From contig JBFIXI010000029.1 in NCBI GenBank assembly GCA_041605955.1, forward strand, positions 1 through 44,591: a DNA stretch of 44,591 nt, in the 5' to 3' direction. The notes under the pieces are model-generated. The model did not search any database. It was not told the DNA's origin and worked only from the letters and a program-made list of their open reading frames with translations. The position numbers were made by a program, and so were the translations under genes. The stretch's first letter is position 1, and each line of letters opens with the position of its first letter. Positions 35,201-43,154 of this stretch are shown here, piece after piece. The DNA comes from JAHEJX01 sp041605955. Its GTDB lineage: Bacteria > Actinomycetota > Acidimicrobiia > Spongiisociales > UBA5794.

Positions 35201-38200
35201 CCGCCGGTGCGGCCTGTGGGGCGGCCGGGGCGACAGTTGGAGCCGTCGGCGGAGGGGGAGTCGGCGGAGTGACTCGGGTCGGCGGGGCGACTCGGGTCGA
35301 CATGGCCGCGGCGGCCGTCACCGACGGGGCCTGGGCGAGCGGGGCCCGGGCCGGCGGCCCAGTGTCGGCCACGCGCAGCGTGCGGCGGGCCACCTCGACG
35401 GCAGGCTCGTCGATGCCCGTCACGTCCGCCAGCCAGTGTGCCCACCGCTCCGGATCCACCATCCGGGTCTCGTACCCGAGCTCGTCGGGCTCGGGATGGA
35501 TCCCGGTGAGCGCCGGGATGTGCCGATACAGCGTCATGCTGATCTGTGAGCCGAATCCGGCGCCCAGCCTCAGGGCGTACTCGACTGGGTAGGACCCGCC
35601 CTTCGAGAGCCTGAGGTTGCCGAGGTCGGGATCAGCCTCCTTGAAGTTGGGCACCGGAGGCACAATGCCCGTCTCCAAAGACTTGATGGCGAGAACGTCC
35701 TCTACCCCGACTCCCATGGCATGGCCCGTATAGCCCTTCGTGTTGGCCACGATGATGCTGTCGGCCGAGTCTCCGAACACGTAGCGGAGGGCGTCGATCT
35801 CGGCCTGAGCACTCCCACCCCGTGCCGGGGTGTACGTCTCGTGTGACACGAAGACGGTGCTGGGCGCGATTTGGTGACGATCGATTCCCCAGCGCTGTTC
35901 AGCTTGGGAGATGAGGTCCTCCATGACGAGGCAGATGTGGCTCGGATCGAGCCGGCTGCCGTGGAATGCGGAATTGGCGGTGACCGCAGAGAGCACCTCG
36001 GAGATGGGTTGGATACCTCGGACGGAAGCGCTCGCCGCGCTCTCGATGACGATGGCAGCCGCCCCCATGCCCAGGATCATCCCGTGGCGGCGCCGGTCAA
36101 ACGGGACTGCGGCCTCCTCGACGATCTCGTCGGTGGCGGCCGCACCGACGGCAAGAAAGCCGGAGCCGATCCACTCGAGAAGATGGTCGCTGGTGACGTC
36201 GTCGCCCGACACGATCAGAACGCGTTCGCAGCGGCCGGCGCGGATCCAGTCCTCGGCTAAGGCGACCGCCTGGGTGGTGGAGGCACAGGCCGCGTTGATC
36301 TGCGTGTTCGGCCCGCGGGCGCCGATGTACTCGGCCATCTGGGCATGCCCCATCGATACGCACTGGAAGAGGAAGCGTCGATTGAAGACGTAAGGATCGC
36401 TTTCCAGCTCGTGCTCCAGCTCGTGGACGCGGTGTTGCAGCTCCTCGGCAAGCAGCTCACTGCCGCCGAGCTCCGAGAGCCGGGCCTGTAGCGAGCGGTA
36501 GTCCTCCAGCCGCTTCTTGGCGATTTCCGCCGCGTAGAACTTCTCGACCTCCTCCATCGTGCCGTCGAGGCCGGGAAAGGCCGACGCGAAGATGACACCG
36601 GTGGTATCGCGGTACGCCTCAGGCAGCATCCAACGATCCGGTAGCTTGCTGCCCGTCGTGGTGTCCTTGTAGCGCATCGCCAACGGGATGCCCGCGTCGC
36701 GCAAGGCATCGATTCCGGCCCCAATAGCGAGCTTGCTCGATTGGTCGAGTGCGGGCACCCGGTCGGCGGGAAAGCCGAACTCTTCAGTCAGGTCGATCTC
36801 CCCAGCGCGTCCGGCCAGCTTGATGACATCGGCCTGGCTATCGATCTCTTCGAAATGACCGCCACCGGCGTCCGACTTCACGAGGCGGTTGATGTGCTTC
36901 TCCGCGACACGTCGGCGGAACTTCACCGGAATCATGTCGATCATTTGCTCGCCAGCGAGCAGGCTAGGGACCTTGTCGTCGCCGAACACTCGCTTGCCGC
37001 CGGGGAGACCCAGCCCGGCTCCGGTCACGACGACCGGCTGTGCGGAGGACAGCGGCGCCGGCCCGGCGGGTCGGCCGGCAGGCGTCGGGCGGGGACCGCC
37101 GCCGGAGTAGATCTCGTAGCCCTTGGCCAGGAAATCGGCGAAGAGATGTCCCAGCTCTGAATACATCGGGTCTTCCGCCTTGACCGGCGCGGCGGGAGCC
37201 GCCGCGATAGGAGCGGGGGCGGGCGCCGCCGGGGTAACCGGGGCGGCAGTCACCGTGGCCTCCGGGGCGGCGACTGCCGGGGGCGCCACGTCGGGAGCAG
37301 CCTCTGGCTTGCTGCCTAATCCGAAGCCGGCGGCGTATAGGCCGCACAGGGCGTGGTTGAACGTGACGACGTCCCCCAACTTGGGATGGTTGGAGAACAG
37401 CGCAGTCACTGCGGGATCGTCGGCAAAGACGTTGTCCACCAGACCGTGGAGCGCCTTCTTGGGCCCCACCTCTACGAAGACGCGACATCCGGCGTCGTAG
37501 AGCGTGCGCAGCCCCTTGACGAACTGAACCGGTGAAGCGATCTGGCGGCCGAGGATGTCGATCATCTTCGCCGTCACGTTGGGACCCATCGGATAGAAGT
37601 CGCCGTCGACGTTGGCTACCAGCGGGATGGCCGGCGACGCCAGCCGCAGTCGCTGCAGCAGATCACGCAGCGGCTCGCTCGCCGGTGCGACGATCTCGGT
37701 GTGGAAGGCATGGCTGACGGGCAGCGGCACCACCTGGGCGCCCGCTTCGGCCAGCCGTCTGCTGGCTTCCTCCACCCCCGGGGTCGAGCCGCCGATCACC
37801 GCCTGCTGGTAGCTGTTGATGTTGGCAATGACGACGTAGTCCTCGACTGCGTTGACGACCTGCTCGATCTGCTCCAGCGGAGCGAAGACCGCAGCCATAC
37901 GTCCGTTGTCGTCCACTTCGACGTGGGCCATCTCCCGCCCGCGCCCGGCGACGGCTTCGAGAGCGTCGTCGAAGGGCAGCGCCTTGGCGGCTACCAGTGC
38001 TCCGTACTCGCCGAGGCTGTGGCCCATCACCATGTCTGGGTAGATGCCGTAGGCGCCGAGCAGCTCGGTCAGCGCGGCGTCGACTGTCAGCACAGCCGGC
38101 TGGGTGATCTCCGTCTGGCGCAGCTGCTGGTCGGCCGCGGCCATGGCCTCTTTGTCTGCGGGGTCGGCATACATGTAGTCCGACAACGGCGCTCCCAGGA

Positions 38201-40112
38201 TCGGCTCCATGATCCGGTCGGCCTCCGCGATCAGACCACGCACGATGGGCTCGTCGTGGCGCAGGGTGTCCAGCATGTTCACGTATTGCGAGCCTTGACC
38301 GGTGTAGAGGAACGCAACCAGCTCCGGGCTGCCCTGACCCAGGAAGATGCCTTGGTTGCGCAGCGCCCTCCACATTGCCGGATTGCCGGCCTCCAACGCC
38401 TTGATGGCCTTGTCGCCTTTGGCAGCCAACTCCTCGGCGGAGCCGTAGTCGATTGCCAACCGCACCGGCGCCCGCAGGTCAGCCTCGGCGGGGGGTGCCG
38501 GGGGAGGCGCGGTGCCGTCATGGGCGGCGGCCACGACGGGCCGCAATCCGGCAACCACCTCGGACTCGGTGGCGGCGCCGATGACGAGCGCCCCTCGTAG
38601 CGGGTCCCTCAACTGATCTCCGGTGAGAGCGGTGCTCGTGGCAGGTATCGAGACGGCCGCTGCCGGCGTGGCCTTCTCAACTTGAAGACGGCCGGGCACG
38701 TACTCCTCGAGCACGACATGGAAGTTGGTGCCGCCGAAGCCAAAGGCAGACACGCCGGCGGTGCGCACTTGCCCCGGCTGGGTCTTCCACTCCCGAAGCT
38801 CCTTGTTGATGAACAGCGGCGAGGCGGCAAAGTCGATGTTGGGATTGGGGTCGCGGTTACCCAGGCTGGGAGGAATCAGCTTCGCGTCGAGCGCCTTGAC
38901 GGCCTTCAGCATCCCGGCGGCCCCCGCCGAGCTCTTCAGATGGCCGATGTTGGACTTCACCGAGCCCAGCGGGATCGTGCCCGGCTTGAGGTCTAGATCG
39001 GAGAACACCTTGCTGAGGCTCTCCACCTCCACGACGTCTCCCACCCGGGTCGACGTGCCGTGTCCTTCGATGTAGGTCGCCTCGTCGGGTTTCAAGTTGG
39101 CGTTACGCCACGCCCGGGCGATGGCAAACTCCTGGCCGACCGGGTTCGGTGCGGTTATTCCCTTCCCCTTCCCATCACTCGAGCCGCCGAGGCCGCGGAC
39201 CACGGCATAGATGTGATCGCCGTCCCGCTCGGCGTCCTCCAGCCGCTTGAGGAGGAAGACCGCAGCGCCTTCACCCATGACGAAACCGTCGGCGCCGTCG
39301 TGGTAGGGGCGCGTGCCGGTCGGCGAGAGAGCGCCGATCTTGCAGAACTTGATGAAGCTGGGGGCGCCCATGTTGGCGTCGATGCCGCCGGTCAGGACGG
39401 CGTCGTAGTCGCCTTGCTCCAGACCTTCGATAGCGGCGTCGATGGCGGCGAGGGCAGAGGCGCACGCGGCGTCGACCACGAAGTTGGGCCCGTGGAAGTT
39501 GAACAGGTTGGCCACTCGCCCCGCAATGATGTTGCCCAGCTCACCGGGCATGGTGTCTTCGGTTATGTGGGGGAACCGGCGGCGGACTCCGTCGTGCATC
39601 TCCGCGACGATCGCCGCCCGGAGTTCGTCGCTGAGGCTCTGGAAGCTCGGCGCGCCTTCCAGCTCCTCGGCATATTCGGGGAAATAGACGCGCATCGAAG
39701 TCAGGTAGTGCTGCTCGCCCGCCATGGCGTTGCCCAACACCACCGCCGTGCGATCGCCGTCCAGAGGTCGGTCGGGATAGCCGTAATCCATCAGGGCTTC
39801 CCGGCAGGCGATGATCGACCACTTCTGGGTCAGGTCCATGGCGTCGGAGACCTTGGGCGGAATCGGCAGCCGCCACTCCAGCGGCGCCCAGTCGAACTCG
39901 CGCACCCAGCCGCCGATGCGGGAGTAGGTCTTGTCCTCGGCCTTGGGGTCCGCGTCGAAGTAGAGGTCGGGGTCCCAACGTCCCGGGGGCACGTCTCCGA
40001 TCGAGTACTTGCCCTCGGTGAGGTTCTCCCAGAACTTCGCCACGTTGGGGGCATCGGGCAGGACGGCTCCGAGCCCTACGACGGCGACCGCTCGCTCGAC
40101 CTTGTCAACCAT
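32298..40112 (-). CDS. Type I polyketide/fatty-acid synthase, KS-AT-KS-ACP-KR-DH
   Basis: The protein has 2604 residues. The first ketosynthase (1-470) has C217 in VDAACASAL, EGHGTSTRVGD and KSNIGHLKSS. The acyltransferase (about 590-900) has S699 in GHSLGEY. An Ala/Pro linker leads to a second ketosynthase (about 1050-1500) with C1276 in INAACASTTQ, a histidine in VSHETYTPARGG and another in KGYTGHAMG. After a second Ala/Pro linker comes one carrier domain (about 1655-1745) with DLEADLGVDTVKQAE, where T1696 takes the place of the usual serine. A ketoreductase follows (about 1790-2260, TGAAGSIVSAI and Y2205). The double-hotdog dehydratase (about 2310-2570) has H2343 in DHRIDGTPVLPGV. There is no enoylreductase or thioesterase. 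The nearest analogues by motif are PUFA-synthase-type iterative enzymes. The ATG at 40112 has AGGAG nine bases upstream. The product is unknown. Confidence 0.93.
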   Translation of the reverse strand: MVDKVERAVAVVGLGAVLPDAPNVAKFWENLTEGKYSIGDVPPGRWDPDLYFDADPKAEDKTYSRIGGWVREFDWAPLEWRLPIPPKVSDAMDLTQKWSIIACREALMDYGYPDRPLDGDRTAVVLGNAMAGEQHYLTSMRVYFPEYAEELEGAPSFQSLSDELRAAIVAEMHDGVRRRFPHITEDTMPGELGNIIAGRVANLFNFHGPNFVVDAACASALAAIDAAIEGLEQGDYDAVLTGGIDANMGAPSFIKFCKIGALSPTGTRPYHDGADGFVMGEGAAVFLLKRLEDAERDGDHIYAVVRGLGGSSDGKGKGITAPNPVGQEFAIARAWRNANLKPDEATYIEGHGTSTRVGDVVEVESLSKVFSDLDLKPGTIPLGSVKSNIGHLKSSAGAAGMLKAVKALDAKLIPPSLGNRDPNPNIDFAASPLFINKELREWKTQPGQVRTAGVSAFGFGGTNFHVVLEEYVPGRLQVEKATPAAAVSIPATSTALTGDQLRDPLRGALVIGAATESEVVAGLRPVVAAAHDGTAPPPAPPAEADLRAPVRLAIDYGSAEELAAKGDKAIKALEAGNPAMWRALRNQGIFLGQGSPELVAFLYTGQGSQYVNMLDTLRHDEPIVRGLIAEADRIMEPILGAPLSDYMYADPADKEAMAAADQQLRQTEITQPAVLTVDAALTELLGAYGIYPDMVMGHSLGEYGALVAAKALPFDDALEAVAGRGREMAHVEVDDNGRMAAVFAPLEQIEQVVNAVEDYVVIANINSYQQAVIGGSTPGVEEASRRLAEAGAQVVPLPVSHAFHTEIVAPASEPLRDLLQRLRLASPAIPLVANVDGDFYPMGPNVTAKMIDILGRQIASPVQFVKGLRTLYDAGCRVFVEVGPKKALHGLVDNVFADDPAVTALFSNHPKLGDVVTFNHALCGLYAAGFGLGSKPEAAPDVAPPAVAAPEATVTAAPVTPAAPAPAPIAAAPAAPVKAEDPMYSELGHLFADFLAKGYEIYSGGGPRPTPAGRPAGPAPLSSAQPVVVTGAGLGLPGGKRVFGDDKVPSLLAGEQMIDMIPVKFRRRVAEKHINRLVKSDAGGGHFEEIDSQADVIKLAGRAGEIDLTEEFGFPADRVPALDQSSKLAIGAGIDALRDAGIPLAMRYKDTTTGSKLPDRWMLPEAYRDTTGVIFASAFPGLDGTMEEVEKFYAAEIAKKRLEDYRSLQARLSELGGSELLAEELQHRVHELEHELESDPYVFNRRFLFQCVSMGHAQMAEYIGARGPNTQINAACASTTQAVALAEDWIRAGRCERVLIVSGDDVTSDHLLEWIGSGFLAVGAAATDEIVEEAAVPFDRRRHGMILGMGAAAIVIESAASASVRGIQPISEVLSAVTANSAFHGSRLDPSHICLVMEDLISQAEQRWGIDRHQIAPSTVFVSHETYTPARGGSAQAEIDALRYVFGDSADSIIVANTKGYTGHAMGVGVEDVLAIKSLETGIVPPVPNFKEADPDLGNLRLSKGGSYPVEYALRLGAGFGSQISMTLYRHIPALTGIHPEPDELGYETRMVDPERWAHWLADVTGIDEPAVEVARRTLRVADTGPPARAPLAQAPSVTAAAAMSTRVAPPTRVTPPTPPPPTAPTVAPAAPQAAPAAVAEAPAAPAPAVEVEAPPVAVADPVTTKVLEIVAAQTGYPPDMLALDLDLEADLGVDTVKQAETFAAIREEYGIERDDSLALRDYPTLDHVIGFVKERRPDLATTPTAPTAPTAPTTAAPAAAAATAAALIIGDDAAAAAVPRRIPTPVLRPELDVCLPTGIELGEGSRVVVMLDQGGVGKALVKRLESESIAVLAIEGAPETDHLLADLDEFIAAGPPTGVFWLPALDIEPAIANLDLEGWRSHLRVRVKLLYETMRHLYDTIGDAGTFLVAASRLGGLHGYGPDGATGPMGGAVTGFTKAFKREKPEALVKAIDFAPSRKTAALADKLIAETRRDPGVVEVGYADERRWAISLVEQELEESEAGITLDNDSVFVVTGAAGSIVSAITADLAGASGGIFHLLDLIPEPARDDADLAAFATDKEGLKRKIFERLQASGERATPAMVERELAGLERAHAALAAIEAVEAAGGTAHYHSVNLLDGAAVTAVMEQVASAHGKVDVLVHAGGLEISRRLPDKDRAQFDLVFDVKADGWFNLLRGLGDTPLSASVVFSSVAGRFGNDGQTDYSAANDLLCKFTAAWRAGETDTLGVAIDWTAWGDIGMATRGSIPTVMAAAGIDMLPAAAGIPIVRREIANRTVGGEMVIGLRLGVLLEELHPTGGVDVAALTRLGHSVMAGEVTRFDLHEGLVVETVLDPAQQPFLFDHRIDGTPVLPGVMGVEAFAAAASLPFPDLGVAAIEDVDFMAPFKFYRDEPRTVIVEVQYTLDGEDVIGRCRLVGERTLSGQPEPQRTLHFTGNVRLSPSPLKLPSEPLPAEGDMAVTADSIYRIYFHGPAYQVTDRVWTSNGVVAGNLAEGLPPNSDPSDAPTVTAPRLTELAFQTAGVWEIGTSGTMALPAHIDRIEYRPGALESDAAMAVVTPCDGGFHAVVVDETGSGLVHMSGYRTVQLPVPVDETAAEPLRHVMSPS
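34851..34886 (-). repeat. 9-bp in-frame repeat in linker of synthase gene
   Basis: Four copies of TGTTGGGGC (the last with one mismatch) encode a Pro-Thr-Ala linker repeat between the carrier and ketoreductase domains. Nine bases keep the reading frame, so copy-number changes would only alter linker length. Confidence 0.85.
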
Positions 40113-40145
40113 TTCTCTGTGCTCCTGAGGGATCGTGTTGTGGTT

Positions 40146-41801
40146 TCAGTTCCGTCCGTAGATCGCGTCGGCGACGAGGTCCATGTCGGCGATCAATCCG
40201 GTTTGGGCTTGTTGGATGGCCTTGATGCCAACCGCCGCTTCGAATGCGGAGGCGTCGATAGACCCGGGCTCGCCGGCGCCGAGCACCCAGCGGGTGCCGT
40301 CGAGCGCCAGCTTGGCGGCCGCTTCCCGCACGAACACGCGGGCGATCGCCGCCAACGTGTCCGGGGAGAAGCGATCGTCGGCCTTGTCCGCCAGCGACCC
40401 GGCGCGGGCGGCGGCGGCCCGCCGGCAGAGCGCCGCGGCGGACTCCACATAGGCGACGACCTCGCCGAGCCGGAACAGAACGTGCTGGTTGCGGGTCAGC
40501 CGGTGGATCCGGGCCTGTTCCATCACCTCGGCAAGGCCGTGCAGTGCCAGGCCGGCAACCTCGGCACCGACGTCCGGGCTGGTGGCCGCCAGTGCCTCCA
40601 GCTGGGCCGCCTGTTCGTGGTAGTAGGCGCCGCGGGTCTTCAGGTGTTGCTGCCAGCGATCGCGCGCGATCGTCATCTCCATGATCTCGGACGTGCCCTC
40701 GTAGATCGTGGTGATACGAACGTCCCGCTTGATCTTCTCGACCATGTACTCCTTGGTATATCCGTAGCCACCGAGCGCCTGGATGGAACTGTCAGCGGCC
40801 AGGTTGCCGGCCTCCGACCCCAAGTACTTGGCGATGGCGCCTTCGGTGTTGAGCAGCTCTTCGCCGGCGTCGATGCGGATGGCGGTCTCCTCGATGTACG
40901 CCCGACTCGCCTCGAGCCGGGCCACATGTGGCACGATCAGCTTGTGGGTGTAGCCCTGTTTGGTGGACAACGGGGCGCCGCCCTGAATCCGTTCTTCCGA
41001 GTAGGGGATGGCTCGATCCAGCGCCGCCCACCCCGCTCCCAATCCGAAAGCGGCAACCATCAGTCGGGTGTAGCCAAAGACGGCCTGAGCCTGAATCAGG
41101 CCGAGCCCCTCTCGGTCGCCGACCAGCCGGTCGGCATCGACACGCACGTCTGCCAGTGCCAGCGCCGCAGTGTTGGAGGCCCGAATCCCGTGTTTGTCCT
41201 CAGGCTTGCCCTTCTCGAAGCCCTCGGTGTCGTGGTCGACCACGAACCAGGTGGGTCCTCCGGGAGCGTTGGCGAGAATGGTGTACAGGTCGGCGTATCC
41301 ACCGTTGGAGATCCACTGCTTGTTGCCGTTGATGCGGTAGCCGACCGTGACACCGTCCTCCTCGATGGGCTTCGCCGTCGTCTTGAGCGCGCCCAGGTCG
41401 CTGCCTGCTTCTGGCTCGGTTGCGCCGTATGCCATGAGGAGGCCCTCTTCGGCGATCTGCGTCATCCACCGCGCCTTCTGCTCTTCCGTGGCGCCGAACA
41501 CGATGGGGTCGCTACCGAGGAACGTGGCGAACACGCCGGTGGCGACGCCCACATCGATGCGGGCGAGCAGCTCGCACACCCGGTAGATGTCGAAGGTGCC
41601 GGCACCCATGCCGCCGTACTCCTCTGGAATGAAGAGGAGCGATACCCCCAGCTCGGCCAGCATCCGCCGTACGATCTGCTCTGGGAACTCGTCCTTCGTG
41701 TCGAGCTCGAGGAGGAACTCGTCTTTCAGCTGGTCGTTAGCGAAGTCCCCTATCGTGCCGAGGACGAGGTTCAGCGTGTCGCGATCTAGACCTTCCGCCA
41801 T
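40146..41801 (-). CDS. Acyl-CoA dehydrogenase family protein
   Basis: The protein has 551 residues, longer than the usual 380-400 because of a C-terminal extension of about 150 residues. The core has MAYGATEPEAGSDLGALKT for flavin and substrate binding, ALGGYGYTKEYMVEKIKRDV, and the catalytic-base segment TIYEGTSEIMEMTI. It should be a FAD enzyme that oxidises acyl-CoA or an acyl-thioester to the enoyl form. It is the first gene of the synthase operon, 33 bases before the synthase start. It may act on the carrier-bound or released product, or feed starter units; I cannot tell which. The ATG at 41801 is chosen because a GGGAGGAAAGG ribosome binding site precedes it. The in-frame TTG at 41834 would translate through that site. 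Confidence 0.93.
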   Translation of the reverse strand: MAEGLDRDTLNLVLGTIGDFANDQLKDEFLLELDTKDEFPEQIVRRMLAELGVSLLFIPEEYGGMGAGTFDIYRVCELLARIDVGVATGVFATFLGSDPIVFGATEEQKARWMTQIAEEGLLMAYGATEPEAGSDLGALKTTAKPIEEDGVTVGYRINGNKQWISNGGYADLYTILANAPGGPTWFVVDHDTEGFEKGKPEDKHGIRASNTAALALADVRVDADRLVGDREGLGLIQAQAVFGYTRLMVAAFGLGAGWAALDRAIPYSEERIQGGAPLSTKQGYTHKLIVPHVARLEASRAYIEETAIRIDAGEELLNTEGAIAKYLGSEAGNLAADSSIQALGGYGYTKEYMVEKIKRDVRITTIYEGTSEIMEMTIARDRWQQHLKTRGAYYHEQAAQLEALAATSPDVGAEVAGLALHGLAEVMEQARIHRLTRNQHVLFRLGEVVAYVESAAALCRRAAAARAGSLADKADDRFSPDTLAAIARVFVREAAAKLALDGTRWVLGAGEPGSIDASAFEAAVGIKAIQQAQTGLIADMDLVADAIYGRN

Positions 41802-41881
41802 GGATAGACCTTTCCTCCCGGATTTTTTGGTCAAGCTAACGGCGCGCCGCGAGAGGCAACAGGGCCGTTCGGCCCACCCAA

Positions 41882-41910
41882 TTGGGCCGTCGATTCCCGC
41901 TCGATAGGCT
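41882..41910 (+). promoter_or_regulatory. Promoter of pseudogene, leaderless type
   Basis: TTGGGC (41882-41887), a 17-base spacer and TAGGCT (41905-41910) are followed by seven bases and the GTG at 41918. This is the most complete promoter I see in the window, and it lies in front of a broken gene. Confidence 0.45.
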
Positions 41911-41917
41911 CGCTGCC

Positions 41918-42741
41918 GTGGAGACGATAACCGAACGAGCGGTGCGGGCAGCCGGCGCAGTGGCGCGGCGGCTAGGAATCGAGGCGGAGCCGGAATCTCT
42001 GCAGAGCGGAATGAACTAGATCATTGCCCTGCGCCCCCACCCGGTGGTCGCCCGGGTGATGGGAAGGACCGGCGTCGTTCGTGACGGCCCCCGACTCGAA
42101 GCGAGTCTTGGCGGTGGCGCAATACATGCCGCGGCGCGGGGTACCGGTGACGCCGCCGGCGACGATCGTCGACCCGGCCCACACGAATCCGACGGCATGC
42201 ACCTCACCCTGTGGGAACAGGTCGCGGTCAGCAACGATGGGACCACCGAGCCCGGGGCCGCTGGTCGCGAGCTGCGGAGGCTGCACGAAGCAGGGATCGA
42301 TTGTCCGGTGGCGGTGGCGGGTCACACCCCGGCGGTCGAGATTCGCCAGCCGGCGGCGCCGTCGACGCTCCGGCGATGCGGCGGATCTTCGACCTCCTCG
42401 ACGCGCGGCGCCTCCCCGATCTGCCGTCCCGGTGGCTCCACGGCGACGGCCACCTCGGCAACGTGATGGTGGGGAGCGACGGAACAACGTGGGGCGACTG
42501 GGAGGAGTGCTGGTTCGGCCCCATTGCCTGGGACCTGGCATGCCTCTCTCACCGCAAGACGGTGTTTGGTGAGATCTCCGATGCGACGGATGCTGCGTCG
42601 GCGGCCTACGGCGAGTTCGATCAGGACGTGGTCGATGCATACATGCCGCTGGTCGCGCTGTGGACAGCCGCCTGGGGCACTGCGGTGTCCCCCGGAGGGC
42701 GAACCCAACGCCGCATCGACCGGGTTGCGCAACGAGTCTGA
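41918..42741 (+). pseudogene. Decayed aminoglycoside-phosphotransferase-family gene
   Basis: Reading from the GTG at 41918 gives a normal-looking N-terminus (GAVARRLGIEAEPESLQSG) that hits a TAG at 42017-42019. The same frame continues with IIALRPHPVVARVM. Homology-like sequence then moves to the +1 frame (about 42081-42175, RVLAVAQYMPRRGVPVTPP), back to the first frame (about 42180-42330, DGMHLTLWEQVAV), and finally to a third frame. The third frame contains the kinase Brenner motif WLHGDGHLGNVMVG and GPIAWDLACL and ends at 42741. That makes one nonsense codon and at least three frame changes. Intact members phosphorylate small alcohols such as antibiotics or choline-like metabolites. Neighbouring reading frames of several kilobases are intact, which argues against general sequencing error. 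Confidence 0.82.
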
Positions 42742-42752
42742 TGGGTCGAAGA

Positions 42753-43139
42753 CTACGGTCGGTCTCTCTCGGCGAGACGCTTCAACCTGGTCAGGCCCAA
42801 TCGGAGGATCGCGAGGTACGGGGCGAACATCCACGGCACGCTGAAGACGACTCGCGATGCCGAGGCGTCTAGTCGATGTAGCCGGTGACCCGTTGCGTCG
42901 ATCCTGGCGACGCGCCAATCCCAGCTGTACCCATCGATCACCGAGGTGATCTCGAACGGGAGCCACAGGCCGACGATGGTGCGGACTCGTCCAGTCACGC
43001 CGGGCGCTACGCGGTCAGCCTCACTGGTGACATTGCGAACGGTGGGGCCCCAGACGGGCCAGTGTTCGAAGTGCGTCAGCAGAGGCCACACGTCGGATGC
43101 GGGCGCCGCAATGTCGATCGAGGCGTGTAGGCGTCTCAT
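42753..43139 (-). CDS. SRPBCC (START/polyketide-cyclase-like) small protein
   Basis: The protein has 128 residues. The N-terminal strand ASIDIAAPASDVWPLLTHFEHWPVW is written here in parts: ASIDIAAPASDVW followed by PLLTHFEHWPVW. This is the standard start of the SRPBCC helix-grip fold, which binds hydrophobic ligands in a deep pocket. WDWRVARIDATGHRLHRLD and the C-terminal helix complete the fold. The ligand is unknown. It starts 15 bases after the stop codon of the SDR epimerase gene and is probably co-transcribed with it. Confidence 0.85.
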   Translation of the reverse strand: MRRLHASIDIAAPASDVWPLLTHFEHWPVWGPTVRNVTSEADRVAPGVTGRVRTIVGLWLPFEITSVIDGYSWDWRVARIDATGHRLHRLDASASRVVFSVPWMFAPYLAILRLGLTRLKRLAERDRP

Positions 43140-43154
43140 AGTCGAGTCGCCAGC

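Noticed and set aside
39060..41789. 909-codon plus-strand open frame over the synthase and acyl-CoA dehydrogenase genes
   Set aside because: It covers two convincing genes on the opposite strand and has no recognisable domain.
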